Source: JBDOQU01 sp039839375
GTDB lineage: Bacteria; Pseudomonadota; Alphaproteobacteria; DSM-16000; Inquilinaceae
Direction: 5' to 3'
DNA length: 64,000 nt
NCBI RefSeq assembly: GCF_039839375.1
Contig: NZ_JBDOQU010000013.1
Location: 68,704-132,703 of the forward strand
Under the pieces are notes generated by a model that was not told where the DNA came from, did not search any database, and saw only the letters and a program-made list of their open reading frames with translations. Numbering within the stretch: the first letter of the stretch is position 1; every line of letters begins with the position of its first letter. Made by a program: the position numbers and the translations under genes. Shown piece by piece: positions 34,586 through 43,299 of the stretch.

Positions 34586-35902
34586 GTGACGCTATCATTG
34601 CCCCTTCGGAACGAGCTGGGGGGCGCGGGGCCGATGATTGCTGCGATCAGATCCCTTCTGGATCCGGGCGACTGGCTGGGAATGAAACCGGCGCTCGATC
34701 CGTCGGCGACGGTGCTGTCCCTGGACCACAAGCCGGCGGAGGGCCTGTGGAAGCTGCGCATGATGGTCGGCGGCGCGGTCCTGGCGATCGCCGCCATCGT
34801 CATCTACTTGTCCCCGGGCGGAATAGTCACCCTTGCAGCCGGCGGGTTCGGCCTGTTCGCCCTGCTGAATCTGGTTCGCGGCCTGGCCGAGAGCAGGTTC
34901 GAGAAATCCCTCCTCATCACCGACAACATGGTGATCGTGAAGAGCCGGACCTTCCTGGGTCGCAATGACTGGCAGGAGCCGATCGCCAACTATCGCGGCG
35001 TGCTGCTGCGGGAGCGGCAGGTGGCCGACAGCAGCGTCGGCAAGACGTCCACCTCCAATACCTATCAGATCATCGAACTGGCCCATGACGATCCCGGCCG
35101 GATAACGCCCCTCTACGTGGCGGATCAGAGCGAATCTCCACGCGATATCCAGGAAGCGTTCGCCCTGCGCTTCGATCTGCCCGCGCTCCAGCCGGACGCG
35201 GGCGGGTTCGTCGCGCGCGGGACGGATGCGCTCGATCGGCCGATCAGCCCCATTGCCGCGGAGGATGAGGGCGATGGCGGGATCACGTGCTCCCCGCCGA
35301 TCGATCCGGGTCCCGCGCCCTCCGGCGTCACCGTGACCCGGAACGGCGACGCCATTCACATCGTCGTCGGCCAAGGCGCCGCCGGCAGGTCGTTCACATG
35401 GCTGTTCTGGCTGGCGCTCCCGTTTGTTTTCGGCGGCGGTGTCTTCCTGCTTCAACCCTATATGGGCATCCTCGTCTTCGGGATGTGCTCCATCTTCGTG
35501 TTGATGATGCTTGGTCTCCAACGGCTCTTCAGGGGCGGCAAGGAGGATAGCGAAACCGTCCTTGGCCTCGACGCGTCCAGCGTATGGGTGAAATACGCCA
35601 AAGGATCGGCGCTTTCGGCCTGGATAGAGCGTACCGTCACCAAACTGGTCAGGGCGAGGCCGCTGGAGAGGCCGACGGAACGGAGCATGGATCGCGGCGC
35701 GATCGAGCAGATCCGCGTCGACCAGCGCATGACCCATATCAGGACTTCCAATGGCGACAGGCAAACGGCCTATGTCTGGCAGGTCATCATCGAGAACGAC
35801 AGCGACCGGCTGGTCTTCGCCGGGAGGCAGTTCGACCAGGGGAAGCTGGAATGGGTCCGGGATTTCCTGCGGCATGAGCTGGCGCGCGGCGGGGCGGCCT
35901 GA
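34586..35902 (+). CDS. Unrecognised membrane protein, internally duplicated (PH-like?)
   Basis: 438 residues (an ATG at 34634 would shorten it by 16). I do not recognise the family. The N-terminal half has two membrane helices (about residues 55–95), then a polar beta-rich stretch with LLITDNMVIVKSRTF and DWQEPIANYRGV. The C-terminal half repeats the plan: two helices (about 270–315) and a polar stretch. The plan resembles membrane-tethered bacterial PH-like (DUF304-type) proteins; that is inference from topology. The next gene is a paralogue of the N-terminal half, overlapping by one base. Confidence 0.7.
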   Translation: MTLSLPLRNELGGAGPMIAAIRSLLDPGDWLGMKPALDPSATVLSLDHKPAEGLWKLRMMVGGAVLAIAAIVIYLSPGGIVTLAAGGFGLFALLNLVRGLAESRFEKSLLITDNMVIVKSRTFLGRNDWQEPIANYRGVLLRERQVADSSVGKTSTSNTYQIIELAHDDPGRITPLYVADQSESPRDIQEAFALRFDLPALQPDAGGFVARGTDALDRPISPIAAEDEGDGGITCSPPIDPGPAPSGVTVTRNGDAIHIVVGQGAAGRSFTWLFWLALPFVFGGGVFLLQPYMGILVFGMCSIFVLMMLGLQRLFRGGKEDSETVLGLDASSVWVKYAKGSALSAWIERTVTKLVRARPLERPTERSMDRGAIEQIRVDQRMTHIRTSNGDRQTAYVWQVIIENDSDRLVFAGRQFDQGKLEWVRDFLRHELARGGAA

Positions 35903-36468
35903 TGGGGCTGATCAAAACCGCCACCAACCCCGGCGGCGCACTGGCGCTGAGGCCGGCGCTCGATCCCTCGGCGGCCATCCTGGCCTTCGATTACAAGACG
36001 CCGCGCCTCCAGGTATGGCTCGGCCTTCTCCTCGGTCCTGCCGCCATCGCGGTCGCCATCGTCGCTTATCGGATGATGGATGATCCTTTCTTCAGGATCC
36101 TGTTCCCCGTCGTCGGAGGGCTGGTCGGCTTGGTGTTCCTGATCCGGGGGATTTTCAGTTTCCGGTTCGCGAAATCCTTCCTCATCACCGGCAGCATGAT
36201 CATCGTGAAGACCCAGACGCTTTTCGGACGCGACGACTGGCAGGAACCGATCGCGAACTATCGCGGCGTGACTCTGCGGGTGCAGAAGATAACCCACAGG
36301 CACCAGGACCGCGCCTCGGTGACGATCACCTACCACGTGGTGGAACTGACCCATCCACAGGGAGGCAAGACCATACCGCTCTATGTCCAGAAGGAGGGAA
36401 AACCGCCCGTCGACAGACACCGGGCCTTCGCCGAGCGGTTCGAACTTCCGGCGATGGAGCCCGCGTGA
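35902..36468 (+). CDS. Unrecognised membrane protein, paralogue of the preceding gene's N-terminal half
   Basis: 188 residues with two membrane helices (about 40–90) and a polar domain containing FLITGSMIIVKTQTLFG and DWQEPIANYRGV. The latter 12 residues are identical to residues 128–139 of the upstream protein, and the underlying 36 bases differ at only two positions. The shared ALDPSA(T/A)… opening near residue 19 also matches. Tandem duplication is clear; function is not. The one-base overlap implies cotranslation, and a hetero-oligomer is possible. Confidence 0.72.
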   Translation: MGLIKTATNPGGALALRPALDPSAAILAFDYKTPRLQVWLGLLLGPAAIAVAIVAYRMMDDPFFRILFPVVGGLVGLVFLIRGIFSFRFAKSFLITGSMIIVKTQTLFGRDDWQEPIANYRGVTLRVQKITHRHQDRASVTITYHVVELTHPQGGKTIPLYVQKEGKPPVDRHRAFAERFELPAMEPA

Positions 36469-36480
36469 CTCTTCTGTTTG

Positions 36481-36599
36481 GTCATGCAGAACTTGATCCA
36501 GCATCCATGCAGCGTCGATTAAGGCCCGGACCGCACCCGGTTCTTCGCCGTCGGTGAGGCGGCAAGGGCCCATGGATTCCGGATCAAGTCCGGAATGAC
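36481..36599. repeat. Dispersed ~120-bp repeat with inverted ends, uninterrupted copy
   Basis: It begins GTCATGCAGAACTTGATCC and ends GGATCAAGTCCGGAATGAC; the ends are near-perfect inverted repeats. The interior (CCCGGTTCTTCGCCGTCGGT) recurs at 56132–56242 and 63752–63864. At the site where the other copies are interrupted this one reads ACTTGATCCAGCATCC, an empty target. A degenerate partial copy follows at 36611–36670. The region 36469–36724 has no gene. Confidence 0.8.
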
Positions 36600-36724
36600 T
36601 TTTTCTCTTAGGTGTCGACCAGGGCCAAGGCCGCGCCCGGTCCTTCGCCGGCGGCCGAGCCTGCAGGACTCCCGCATGACTGTGCGGCTTGACGAACCGC
36701 CGCCATTGTCGGAAATTGCGCGTC

Positions 36725-36785
36725 CTCCGTGGAGATTTGAGCCGACCGGCTTGCGACCACGTTAAAAACCGCTAAAAGGTCGGGC
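36725..36785 (+). promoter_or_regulatory. SAM-II riboswitch upstream of metZ
   Basis: Stem P1 is CGTGG (36728–36732) with CCACG (36757–36761). The loop holds the conserved AGATTTGA. The downstream segment has GCTAAAAGG, and CCGACC (36742–36747) can pair with GGTCGG (36778–36783) to make the H-type pseudoknot. These are the hallmarks of the SAM-II class found in alphaproteobacterial methionine genes. Binding of S-adenosylmethionine would stabilise the pseudoknot and hide the ribosome site of metZ about 40 bases on. Confidence 0.9.
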
Positions 36786-36837
36786 GCCAGCACGCTCAGC
36801 CTCCGGTCGGCCGAACCCGATTCCGGAGGCTTTCATT

Positions 36838-38043
36838 TTGGACCAGGCGCTTCTCTCTCCTAACGATGACATCAGCCTCGAAACCGCTCTCGTAAGGGGC
36901 GGCCTGCGCCGTTCGGATTTCGGCGAGATGTCGGAGGCGATCTTCCTCACCTCCGGCTTCGTCTATGATTCCGCCGAACGGGCCGAGGCCCGCTTCGCCG
37001 GCGAGGATGAAGGCTTCGTCTATTCGCGCTACGCCAACCCGACGCTGGAGGTGCTGGAGAAACGGCTGGCGCTGATCGAGGGGGCGGAAGCCTGTCATGT
37101 CACCGCCAGCGGCATGGCGGCCGTCTTCACCGGCCTGTTCTGCTATCTGCGCGCGGGTGACCATGTCGTCGCCAGCCGGGCGCTGTTCGGCTCCTGCCAC
37201 GTCATCCTGACGACCATCCTGCCCCGCTACGGGATCGAGACGACGCTGGTCGACGGCGCCGACCTGGACGCCTGGCAGGCGGCGATGCGTCCGAACACGC
37301 GCGCCATCTTCCTGGAGACCCCGGCCAACCCGACGCTGGATCTGGTCGACCTCACCGCGGTGGCGGAGATCGCCCATGCCGGCGGCGCGAAGGTTTTCGT
37401 CGACAACGTCTTCGCCTCGCCTCTGGGCCAGAAGCCGCTGGAGCTTGGCGCCGACGTGGTGATGTATTCCGCGACCAAGCATATCGACGGCCAGGGGCGG
37501 TGCCTCGGCGGGGCGCTGCTGGCGGACGCCGAATTCTGCAACGACCATTTCATGCCCTATTACCGGCATACCGGCCCGGCGCTCAGCCCCTTCAACGCGT
37601 GGGTGCTGGCGAAGGGGCTGGAGACGCTGTCGATCCGGGTCGAGCGCCAGACCCGCTCGGCCCACAGCTTGGCCGAATTCATCGAGGCCGACGGCGGCGC
37701 GCGAACCGTCCGCTACCCCTTCCTGGAAAGCCATCCGCAGCATGAGCTGGCGCGCCGCCAGATGAAGAGCGGCGGTACGATCGTATCGCTCGACCTCGGG
37801 AGCAAGCAGGCGGCGTTCGCTTTCATCAACGCGCTGCGGATCGTCGACATCTCCAACAATCTGGGCGACACGCGGTCGATCGCGACCCACCCGATGACCA
37901 CGACCCACAGGGCCATGGCCGTTGAGGACCGCGCCGCCATGGGCATCACCGACGGGCTGGTCCGCCTGTCGATCGGGCTGGAAGGGTATGACGACCTTCA
38001 GGCGGACGTGGAACGGGCGCTGGCGGCCGCGAAATCCGCGTGA
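36838..38043 (+). CDS. metZ: O-succinylhomoserine sulfhydrylase
   Basis: 401 residues from a TTG start (GGAGG eight bases upstream). It is a Cys/Met-metabolism PLP enzyme: YSRYANPTLEVLEKRLALIEGAE, the PLP lysine in SATKHIDGQG (K214), and the C-terminal RLSIGLEGYDDL. MetZ forms homocysteine from O-succinyl- (or acetyl-) homoserine and sulfide in methionine synthesis. The substrate distinction from MetY cannot be made with certainty, but length and motifs favour MetZ. The SAM-II riboswitch upstream gives feedback control. Confidence 0.92.
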   Translation: MDQALLSPNDDISLETALVRGGLRRSDFGEMSEAIFLTSGFVYDSAERAEARFAGEDEGFVYSRYANPTLEVLEKRLALIEGAEACHVTASGMAAVFTGLFCYLRAGDHVVASRALFGSCHVILTTILPRYGIETTLVDGADLDAWQAAMRPNTRAIFLETPANPTLDLVDLTAVAEIAHAGGAKVFVDNVFASPLGQKPLELGADVVMYSATKHIDGQGRCLGGALLADAEFCNDHFMPYYRHTGPALSPFNAWVLAKGLETLSIRVERQTRSAHSLAEFIEADGGARTVRYPFLESHPQHELARRQMKSGGTIVSLDLGSKQAAFAFINALRIVDISNNLGDTRSIATHPMTTTHRAMAVEDRAAMGITDGLVRLSIGLEGYDDLQADVERALAAAKSA

Positions 38044-38095
38044 CGCCAGCGCCCGTCCGCCCCCACCCCGGTCGATCAGTCTCTATTGCCGATCC

Positions 38096-39592
38096 TTAGT
38101 TGATCGGGTTTATCTCATCCACGAAGGTCAGCATGTCGACCATCGTGAAGGTATCGTTGTTCGCCCGGGGCAGGGTCGGAGTCCATGTCGGATCCTGCGC
38201 CAGGAAGGAATTCGGGTCGCCTTCCAGCATCCCGACGAAGACTTCGGAGATGATCCGACTGCCGACCTTGCCCAACCGCAGCCCGTCCTGCTGCACCAGC
38301 GCCTCCTTCAGGATGTAGTACCAGAGCGGCGTCTGCTGGGTGAGACCCTGGGCCGTCGCCACCTGCCCGTCCGGACCGTCGCCGATCTCAGCCGGGGTCA
38401 GCGGGGCGAAGCCCATCCGCGCCGCCACCGCCTGGCCCGACGGCAGCCCCATGCGCAGGCCGCGCACCAGGTTGCGCTGGGGCAGGGAACCGCCGCCGCC
38501 CGGCAGGGTGTGGAGTTCCTGGACCAGGAACGGATCGATCTTGCGGGTCGGGTTCACCTCCACGCCGGGGGCGTTGAAATCGTAGAAGCGCCGCCAGTCG
38601 ATGATCCAGTCGCTGGGCACCGGCACGTCGGCCCCGCCGCCCGACAGCCGGGTGAAGCGGAACAGCAGCGCCAGGCTGGCCGGCGTCACCCCGCCGAAGC
38701 GGAAGACGCGGTTGAAATTGTAGAACTGCCGGACCATCGAATGGCCCAGCCGATAGGCGGCGACGGAGAATTCGACGGGAATGAACGGCTCGTCCGCGAA
38801 CAGGAAGAACTTCCGGCCATTCTGGCGAACGTCCGCCATCTCCGCCGGATCGACCAGCCGTCCGATGAAATCCTCCAGCACGATCTTCTGATAGTGCCAG
38901 GTCGTCAGCTTCCGCGCGGCGTCGAAAAGCTGCGCCGCCGGGGTTCCATCTGCGCGCAGAGTGGCGACGATCTTGTTGTGGAACTTCAGGAAGGCGAGAT
39001 GGGTCTGCGCCACCGCCAGGTTCTCGTCGTTCCTGGGGTCGCCGATCAGCGCGATCTTGTTGAAGCGCGGCAGATCGTTGGGGAAGCCTACAGGGAGCGC
39101 CGGGTCGCCCTGCCCCTGCCCGGTCGATCCCAGCGCGAACAGCGCCGGATCGTCCGGCTGATAGAGGAACGGATCCAGGTCGGGGCCGGAGCCGTAGAGG
39201 CTGTCCAGCTCCAGCTTCGGCGTGCGGAAGTTGAAGACCGTCTGCGGATCGATCGCCACTTCCGGCATGGTGGTCGGATCGAAGGTCACGTCATGATCGA
39301 CGAACTGGCCGAAATAGGTGAACCCGGCCGGTACCGCCGGATTGTCGCCGGACTGGTTGCCGTCGGCATCCAGCATCGCGGCGGCCAGCGCATCCAGCGC
39401 CGCCGTGTCGGCGGCCATCGGCGGCAGTTCGGGGAACATCCGGCCGAACTTGCCCGGCTTGAAGACCGGCCCCTGCGGAACCGGCTGGTATTCGCGCCGC
39501 CCATATCCGTGATGCATGCCGGCATGGTCCTGCGGGCCGTGGCCCTGCGGTTTTTCACCCTTCTTCGGCTTGATCTTGACCTGCGTGTCCAT
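38096..39592 (-). CDS. Animal-type haem peroxidase family protein
   Basis: 498 residues. The distal histidine H100 lies in FGQFVDHDVTFD, the conserved DPRNDEN is at 185–191, and the proximal histidine H284 is in YRLGHSMV. Together these define the mammalian-type (An_peroxidase) superfamily. The Gly/His-rich N-terminus (17–35) has no signal peptide, so the protein may be cytoplasmic or leave by another route. Bacterial members oxidise halides or aromatic substrates; none is fixed here. It is convergent with metZ and stands alone. Confidence 0.88.
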   Translation of the reverse strand: MDTQVKIKPKKGEKPQGHGPQDHAGMHHGYGRREYQPVPQGPVFKPGKFGRMFPELPPMAADTAALDALAAAMLDADGNQSGDNPAVPAGFTYFGQFVDHDVTFDPTTMPEVAIDPQTVFNFRTPKLELDSLYGSGPDLDPFLYQPDDPALFALGSTGQGQGDPALPVGFPNDLPRFNKIALIGDPRNDENLAVAQTHLAFLKFHNKIVATLRADGTPAAQLFDAARKLTTWHYQKIVLEDFIGRLVDPAEMADVRQNGRKFFLFADEPFIPVEFSVAAYRLGHSMVRQFYNFNRVFRFGGVTPASLALLFRFTRLSGGGADVPVPSDWIIDWRRFYDFNAPGVEVNPTRKIDPFLVQELHTLPGGGGSLPQRNLVRGLRMGLPSGQAVAARMGFAPLTPAEIGDGPDGQVATAQGLTQQTPLWYYILKEALVQQDGLRLGKVGSRIISEVFVGMLEGDPNSFLAQDPTWTPTLPRANNDTFTMVDMLTFVDEINPIN

Positions 39593-39771
39593 GACGCCCC
39601 TCCCTCACAACAGTGGAAGGACGATGGTCATCCCCGGCTCGCGCGGCGGCAATCGGGCCGCCGGCTTTGTCACCGACATCCTACAATATTATGCAGCGGG
39701 CTTAATTCGGAGGCGTCCGGAACGGTTAACGAATGGCGATTCAGTCGTAGATTCCGGTCGGGCAACAAATG

Positions 39772-39808
39772 AAAAGCCCGCCGGCGATCTCCACCGGCGG
39801 GCTTCTCT
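39772..39808 (-). terminator. Terminator after the betaine-binding protein gene
   Basis: GCCCGCCGG and CCGGCGGGC arms around a 9-base loop, followed on the minus strand by CTTTTC. The hairpin lies 17 bases past the stop of the substrate-binding protein gene. Confidence 0.65.
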
Positions 39809-39823
39809 TCAGGACGAATCGGC

Positions 39824-40705
39824 TTAGGACGCCGCCATCTCGCCCGTGAGCCAGTAGTTCACCCGGGCGGGGTGGTTCTCGATGTACTGGCCGATGGCCT
39901 CCTCATAGGAGGTCTCCTGGGCGTTGGCCATCGCGCTTTCCAGCTCCTCCAGCGGCAGGTGCATCCGCATCAGGAACTGCGCCACCTCAGGATAATCCTG
40001 CTGGAAGCCCTGGCGGGCGATGGCGTAGACGCGCTCCACGCCGCCCAGCGTGCCTTCGGGATCCTCCAGATAGCGGAGATCGTAGGCGCCGAACATCCAG
40101 TGCGGGCTCCAGCCGGTGACGACGATCCATTCCTCGTTGCGGATCGCCCGGTCCAGCGCCGCGACCATGGCGGCGTCGCTGGCCGAGACCAGCTCATACT
40201 CGTCCAGCCCGTAGGCCTCGATCGTCTCGTTGGACAGGCGCATCAGCCCGGCGCCGGGATCGATGCCCTGGATGGTCGAGTCCAGCTTCTCCCGCACCTC
40301 GGGATCGGTGAGGTCGGCGATCGAGGAAAGCTGGTCCTCCGGCACATATTCCGGCACGACCCAGCCCAGCTTGGCGTCGGTGTAGAGGACGCCCAGCGTC
40401 ACCACGTCCGGGCCCACCTGGTCCCAATAGTCGGCATGGGTCCCCGGCAGCCAGGCCATCATCATCGCGTCGATATCACCCTGGGCTACGCCCTGGTACT
40501 GCGGCGCGATGCCGGTCTGGATCAGCTCGACTTCCTGGCCGTAATTCTCGGTGATGAGCTGCTGGGCCAGCTTGGTCACGAATTCGGCGTCCGACCATGC
40601 GGTCCAGCCGATGGTCAGCGGCTCGCCGTCCTGGGCGAACGCCGGCTGGGCGACGCCGGCCGCCATGAGGGCCGCGGCGGAAATTCCTGCAATCTTCTTA
40701 ATCAT
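39824..40705 (-). CDS. Glycine betaine/proline ABC transporter substrate-binding protein
   Basis: 293 residues with a signal peptide MIKKIAGISAAALMAAG…AFA cleaved near residue 24. The OpuAC fold is evident: LTIGWTAWSDAEFVTKLAQQ, GIAPQYQGVAQGDIDAMMMAWLPGTHADYW, then VVTGWSPHWMFGAYDLRYL, whose Trp residues form the aromatic cage for quaternary amines. It binds betaine or proline in the periplasm and delivers it to the permease encoded upstream. It ends with a terminator. Confidence 0.9.
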   Translation of the reverse strand: MIKKIAGISAAALMAAGVAQPAFAQDGEPLTIGWTAWSDAEFVTKLAQQLITENYGQEVELIQTGIAPQYQGVAQGDIDAMMMAWLPGTHADYWDQVGPDVVTLGVLYTDAKLGWVVPEYVPEDQLSSIADLTDPEVREKLDSTIQGIDPGAGLMRLSNETIEAYGLDEYELVSASDAAMVAALDRAIRNEEWIVVTGWSPHWMFGAYDLRYLEDPEGTLGGVERVYAIARQGFQQDYPEVAQFLMRMHLPLEELESAMANAQETSYEEAIGQYIENHPARVNYWLTGEMAAS

Positions 40706-40763
40706 GTCACCTCCGGTGAGGGGTGGAACGGATGCCAGCCATCGGAAACGGCCGGCGACGGTT

Positions 40764-41681
40764 TCAGGAGCCGGCGCGGGCGCCGGTTCCGATATCGCCC
40801 TCGACGCCGCCTGTCGCGGCGCGTCCACGGGAGAACAGGGTCTTGAGCGAGCCGAACGCGCTGGGGCGGTCGAGGCTCTGGGTGATGCGGTCGAGGATGA
40901 TCGCCAGCACGACGACGGCGAGCCCGCCTTCGAAGCCGAGGCCGACATCCAGCCGCTGGATGCCGGTCAGCACGGTGTTGCCGAGCCCGCCCGCCCCGAT
41001 CATCGAGGCGATGACGACCATGGAGAGCGCCAGCATGATGGTCTGGTTGACGCCCGCCATGATCGAGGGCAGCGCCAGCGGGAACTGCACCTTCGCCAGC
41101 AACTGCCGGTCGGTGCAGCCGAAGGCGAGGCCGGCCTCGATGAATTCGCTCTGGACCTGGCGGATGCCGAGGTTGGTCAGGCGCACGACCGGCGGCATGG
41201 AGAAGATCACCGTCGCGATCGTCCCCGGCACGGCGCCCAGCCCGAAGAACATGGCCGCCGGTATCAGGTAGACGAAGGCCGGCATGGTCTGCATGAGGTC
41301 GAGCACGGGGCGGAGCGCGGTCGCGGTCCACCGGCTCTTGGCCATCGCGATGCCAAGCGGGATGCCGATGAAGATCGCGATGATCGTCGCGGCGATCACC
41401 AGCGCCAGCGTCTCGATCATCTGCTCCCACAGTTCCATATGGACGACCAGCAGCAACGCGACCCCGGTGAAGATCGCGAACTTCCAGCCGACCCGCCACA
41501 GCGACAGCACGACAAGGATCGCCACGAACGCCCAGATCGGCGCCCAGAGGAGGCCGGCTTCGATCGATTCCGCGACGAACTCGATCCCGCTCGAGATCGC
41601 GTCCAGCGCGGGAGAGAAATTATCGAGGATGTAATCGACGGCGGCGTTCGCCCCGGCGCCGATATCGAATTCAAAATCCAT
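40764..41681 (-). CDS. Glycine betaine/proline ABC transporter permease
   Basis: 305 residues with about seven membrane helices. The MetI-like motif is near FGCTDRQLLAKVQFPLALPSI, and VNQTIMLALSMVVIASMIGAGGLG is the ProW/OpuAB signature. It lies between the CBS-containing ATPase and the binding-protein gene on one strand, the usual ProV-W-X order. A palindromic repeat separates it from the ATPase gene. Confidence 0.9.
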   Translation of the reverse strand: MDFEFDIGAGANAAVDYILDNFSPALDAISSGIEFVAESIEAGLLWAPIWAFVAILVVLSLWRVGWKFAIFTGVALLLVVHMELWEQMIETLALVIAATIIAIFIGIPLGIAMAKSRWTATALRPVLDLMQTMPAFVYLIPAAMFFGLGAVPGTIATVIFSMPPVVRLTNLGIRQVQSEFIEAGLAFGCTDRQLLAKVQFPLALPSIMAGVNQTIMLALSMVVIASMIGAGGLGNTVLTGIQRLDVGLGFEGGLAVVVLAIILDRITQSLDRPSAFGSLKTLFSRGRAATGGVEGDIGTGARAGS

Positions 41682-41711
41682 GATCGACTCGATTCAACGT
41701 TTTCTGCACGC

Positions 41712-41815
41712 CCCCTCACCCTCCCGCTTCGCGGGCCCCTCCCTCTCCCCTGAGGGGCGAGGGTAAAGTTGGTAGCCCTCGCCCCTCCGGGGAGAGGGTT
41801 GGGTGAGGGGCAGTT
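41712..41815. repeat. GC-rich palindromic intergenic repeat
   Basis: Alternating CCCTCACCCTCCC-, GCTTCGCGG- and CCCTCTCCCC-type blocks with complementary partners can form long hairpins. Related sequence occurs in the opposite orientation at 54605–54680 and 56060–56105, inside the transposon-like unit. It sits between the betaine ATPase and permease genes and could act as a transcript attenuator. Confidence 0.6.
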
Positions 41816-41829
41816 GGTTCAGGCTCGCC

Positions 41830-43053
41830 TCACGCTTCCTCCTGCGAACCCGCCCGGTCGAGGCTCATCAGCAGGGAGGATTTGGAGATGGCGCCGACAT
41901 AGCGGCCGCCTTCGTTCACCACAGGCACCGGCCACCGGCTTTCCGCCACGACGCTCATCACCTGGGCCAGCGGGGCGTCTGCCTCCACCGGCGCGATGTC
42001 GGAAAGGAAGGCGCGGTGGTAGGCGTCCTTCTCCGTTCCCTTGATCGCCGCGGCCAGGGAGTCGGCGGTGACCACGCCCTGATATTTCTTGTCGCGGCTG
42101 ACGACGATGGCGACGTCCCGGTCATGCCTGCGCATCCGGTCCAGAGCCGCGTTGACGTCCATCCCCGGCCGCTCGATCAGCGTCACCTGGGTCTGCCGGG
42201 CGATATCGCCCGCCCTGAAGACCTGGGACACGTCGACATTGCGGAAGAACGACCGGACATAGTCGTTGGCGGGGTTGATGACGATGTCCTCGGGCGTGCC
42301 GACCTGGACCACCGCGCCATCCTGCATGATCGCGATCCGGTCGCCGATCCGCATCGCCTCGTCCAGATCGTGGCTGACGAAGACGACCGTCCGGCTGTGT
42401 TCGGTCTGGAGGCGCAGAAGCTCGTCCTGCATCTCCGTCCGGATCAGCGGGTCGAGCGCGGAGAACGCCTCGTCCATCAGCAGGATCGTAGGTTCGCTGG
42501 CCAGCGCGCGGGCAAGGCCGACGCGCTGCTTCATGCCGCCGGAAAGCTGGTCTGGGCTGCTCTGGGCGTACTGGTCGAGCCCGACGGCCGCGAGCGCCGT
42601 CATCGCCTTCTCCCGCCGCGACGCCTCGGCCTCGCCGGAAACCTCCAGCCCGAAGGCCGCGTTCTCCAGAACCGTCCGGTTGGGCAGGAGCGCGAAGGAC
42701 TGGAAGACCATGCTCATGTCGCGGCGGCGAAGCTGGATCAGGTCCCGCTTACTCATCCGCGTCACATCCTCGCCGTCGACCAGGATCGACCCCAGCGTCG
42801 GTTCGATCAGCCGATTGATCAGCCGCAGCAGGGTGGATTTGCCGGAGCCCGACAGGCCCATGACCACGAAGATTTCCCCGGCCCTGATGTCGAACGAGAC
42901 ATCGTTGACGCCGACCGTGCAGCCCGTGCGGGAAAGGATCTCGCTCTTGTCGCTGCCGGCTTCGATCATCTTCACCGCATCCGCGGTGCGGGAGCCGAAG
43001 ACCTTGAACACATTCTGGAATGCGATTTTCTGCGCTGGTTCACCAGACGTCAT
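41830..43053 (-). CDS. Glycine betaine/proline ABC transporter ATPase with CBS domains
   Basis: 407 residues. Walker A is GLSGSGKST (66–74), followed by LSGGMKQRVGLARAL, Walker B ILLMDEAFSALDPLIR and the H-loop FVSHDLDEAM. Residues about 280–400 hold a pair of CBS domains, which in OpuA sense ionic strength. This is the ProV/OpuAA type, driving osmoprotectant import. It is the first gene of the three-gene transporter. The 246-base gap to rsmB (43054–43299) is AT-richer and likely holds its promoter. Confidence 0.9.
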   Translation of the reverse strand: MTSGEPAQKIAFQNVFKVFGSRTADAVKMIEAGSDKSEILSRTGCTVGVNDVSFDIRAGEIFVVMGLSGSGKSTLLRLINRLIEPTLGSILVDGEDVTRMSKRDLIQLRRRDMSMVFQSFALLPNRTVLENAAFGLEVSGEAEASRREKAMTALAAVGLDQYAQSSPDQLSGGMKQRVGLARALASEPTILLMDEAFSALDPLIRTEMQDELLRLQTEHSRTVVFVSHDLDEAMRIGDRIAIMQDGAVVQVGTPEDIVINPANDYVRSFFRNVDVSQVFRAGDIARQTQVTLIERPGMDVNAALDRMRRHDRDVAIVVSRDKKYQGVVTADSLAAAIKGTEKDAYHRAFLSDIAPVEADAPLAQVMSVVAESRWPVPVVNEGGRYVGAISKSSLLMSLDRAGSQEEA

Positions 43054-43299
43054 TGAACAAATTCGATCGCTTGTGGGAATGACTTAGAGAACAATAATTT
43101 CTCTATCAAAGATGTCAGGGATATTGGCTCTATAGATCGATTGTCAACGGAAGATGTCCCGCCACCGCCATCTCCGCCGGGATTATGGAAACGCTCCAAA
43201 GCGTCAAAGAATTTTATCCCATTTCTATAATCGGGGCCGAGCTTATTACGGCTCTGTGATTCCGGCGTCGAATCGCGCTCCGCACTGGCTTCGGCGCCG

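Noticed and set aside
37922..39772. 616-codon plus-strand frame opposite the haem peroxidase
   Set aside because: The peroxidase on the other strand has complete catalytic motifs; this frame does not resemble a protein.
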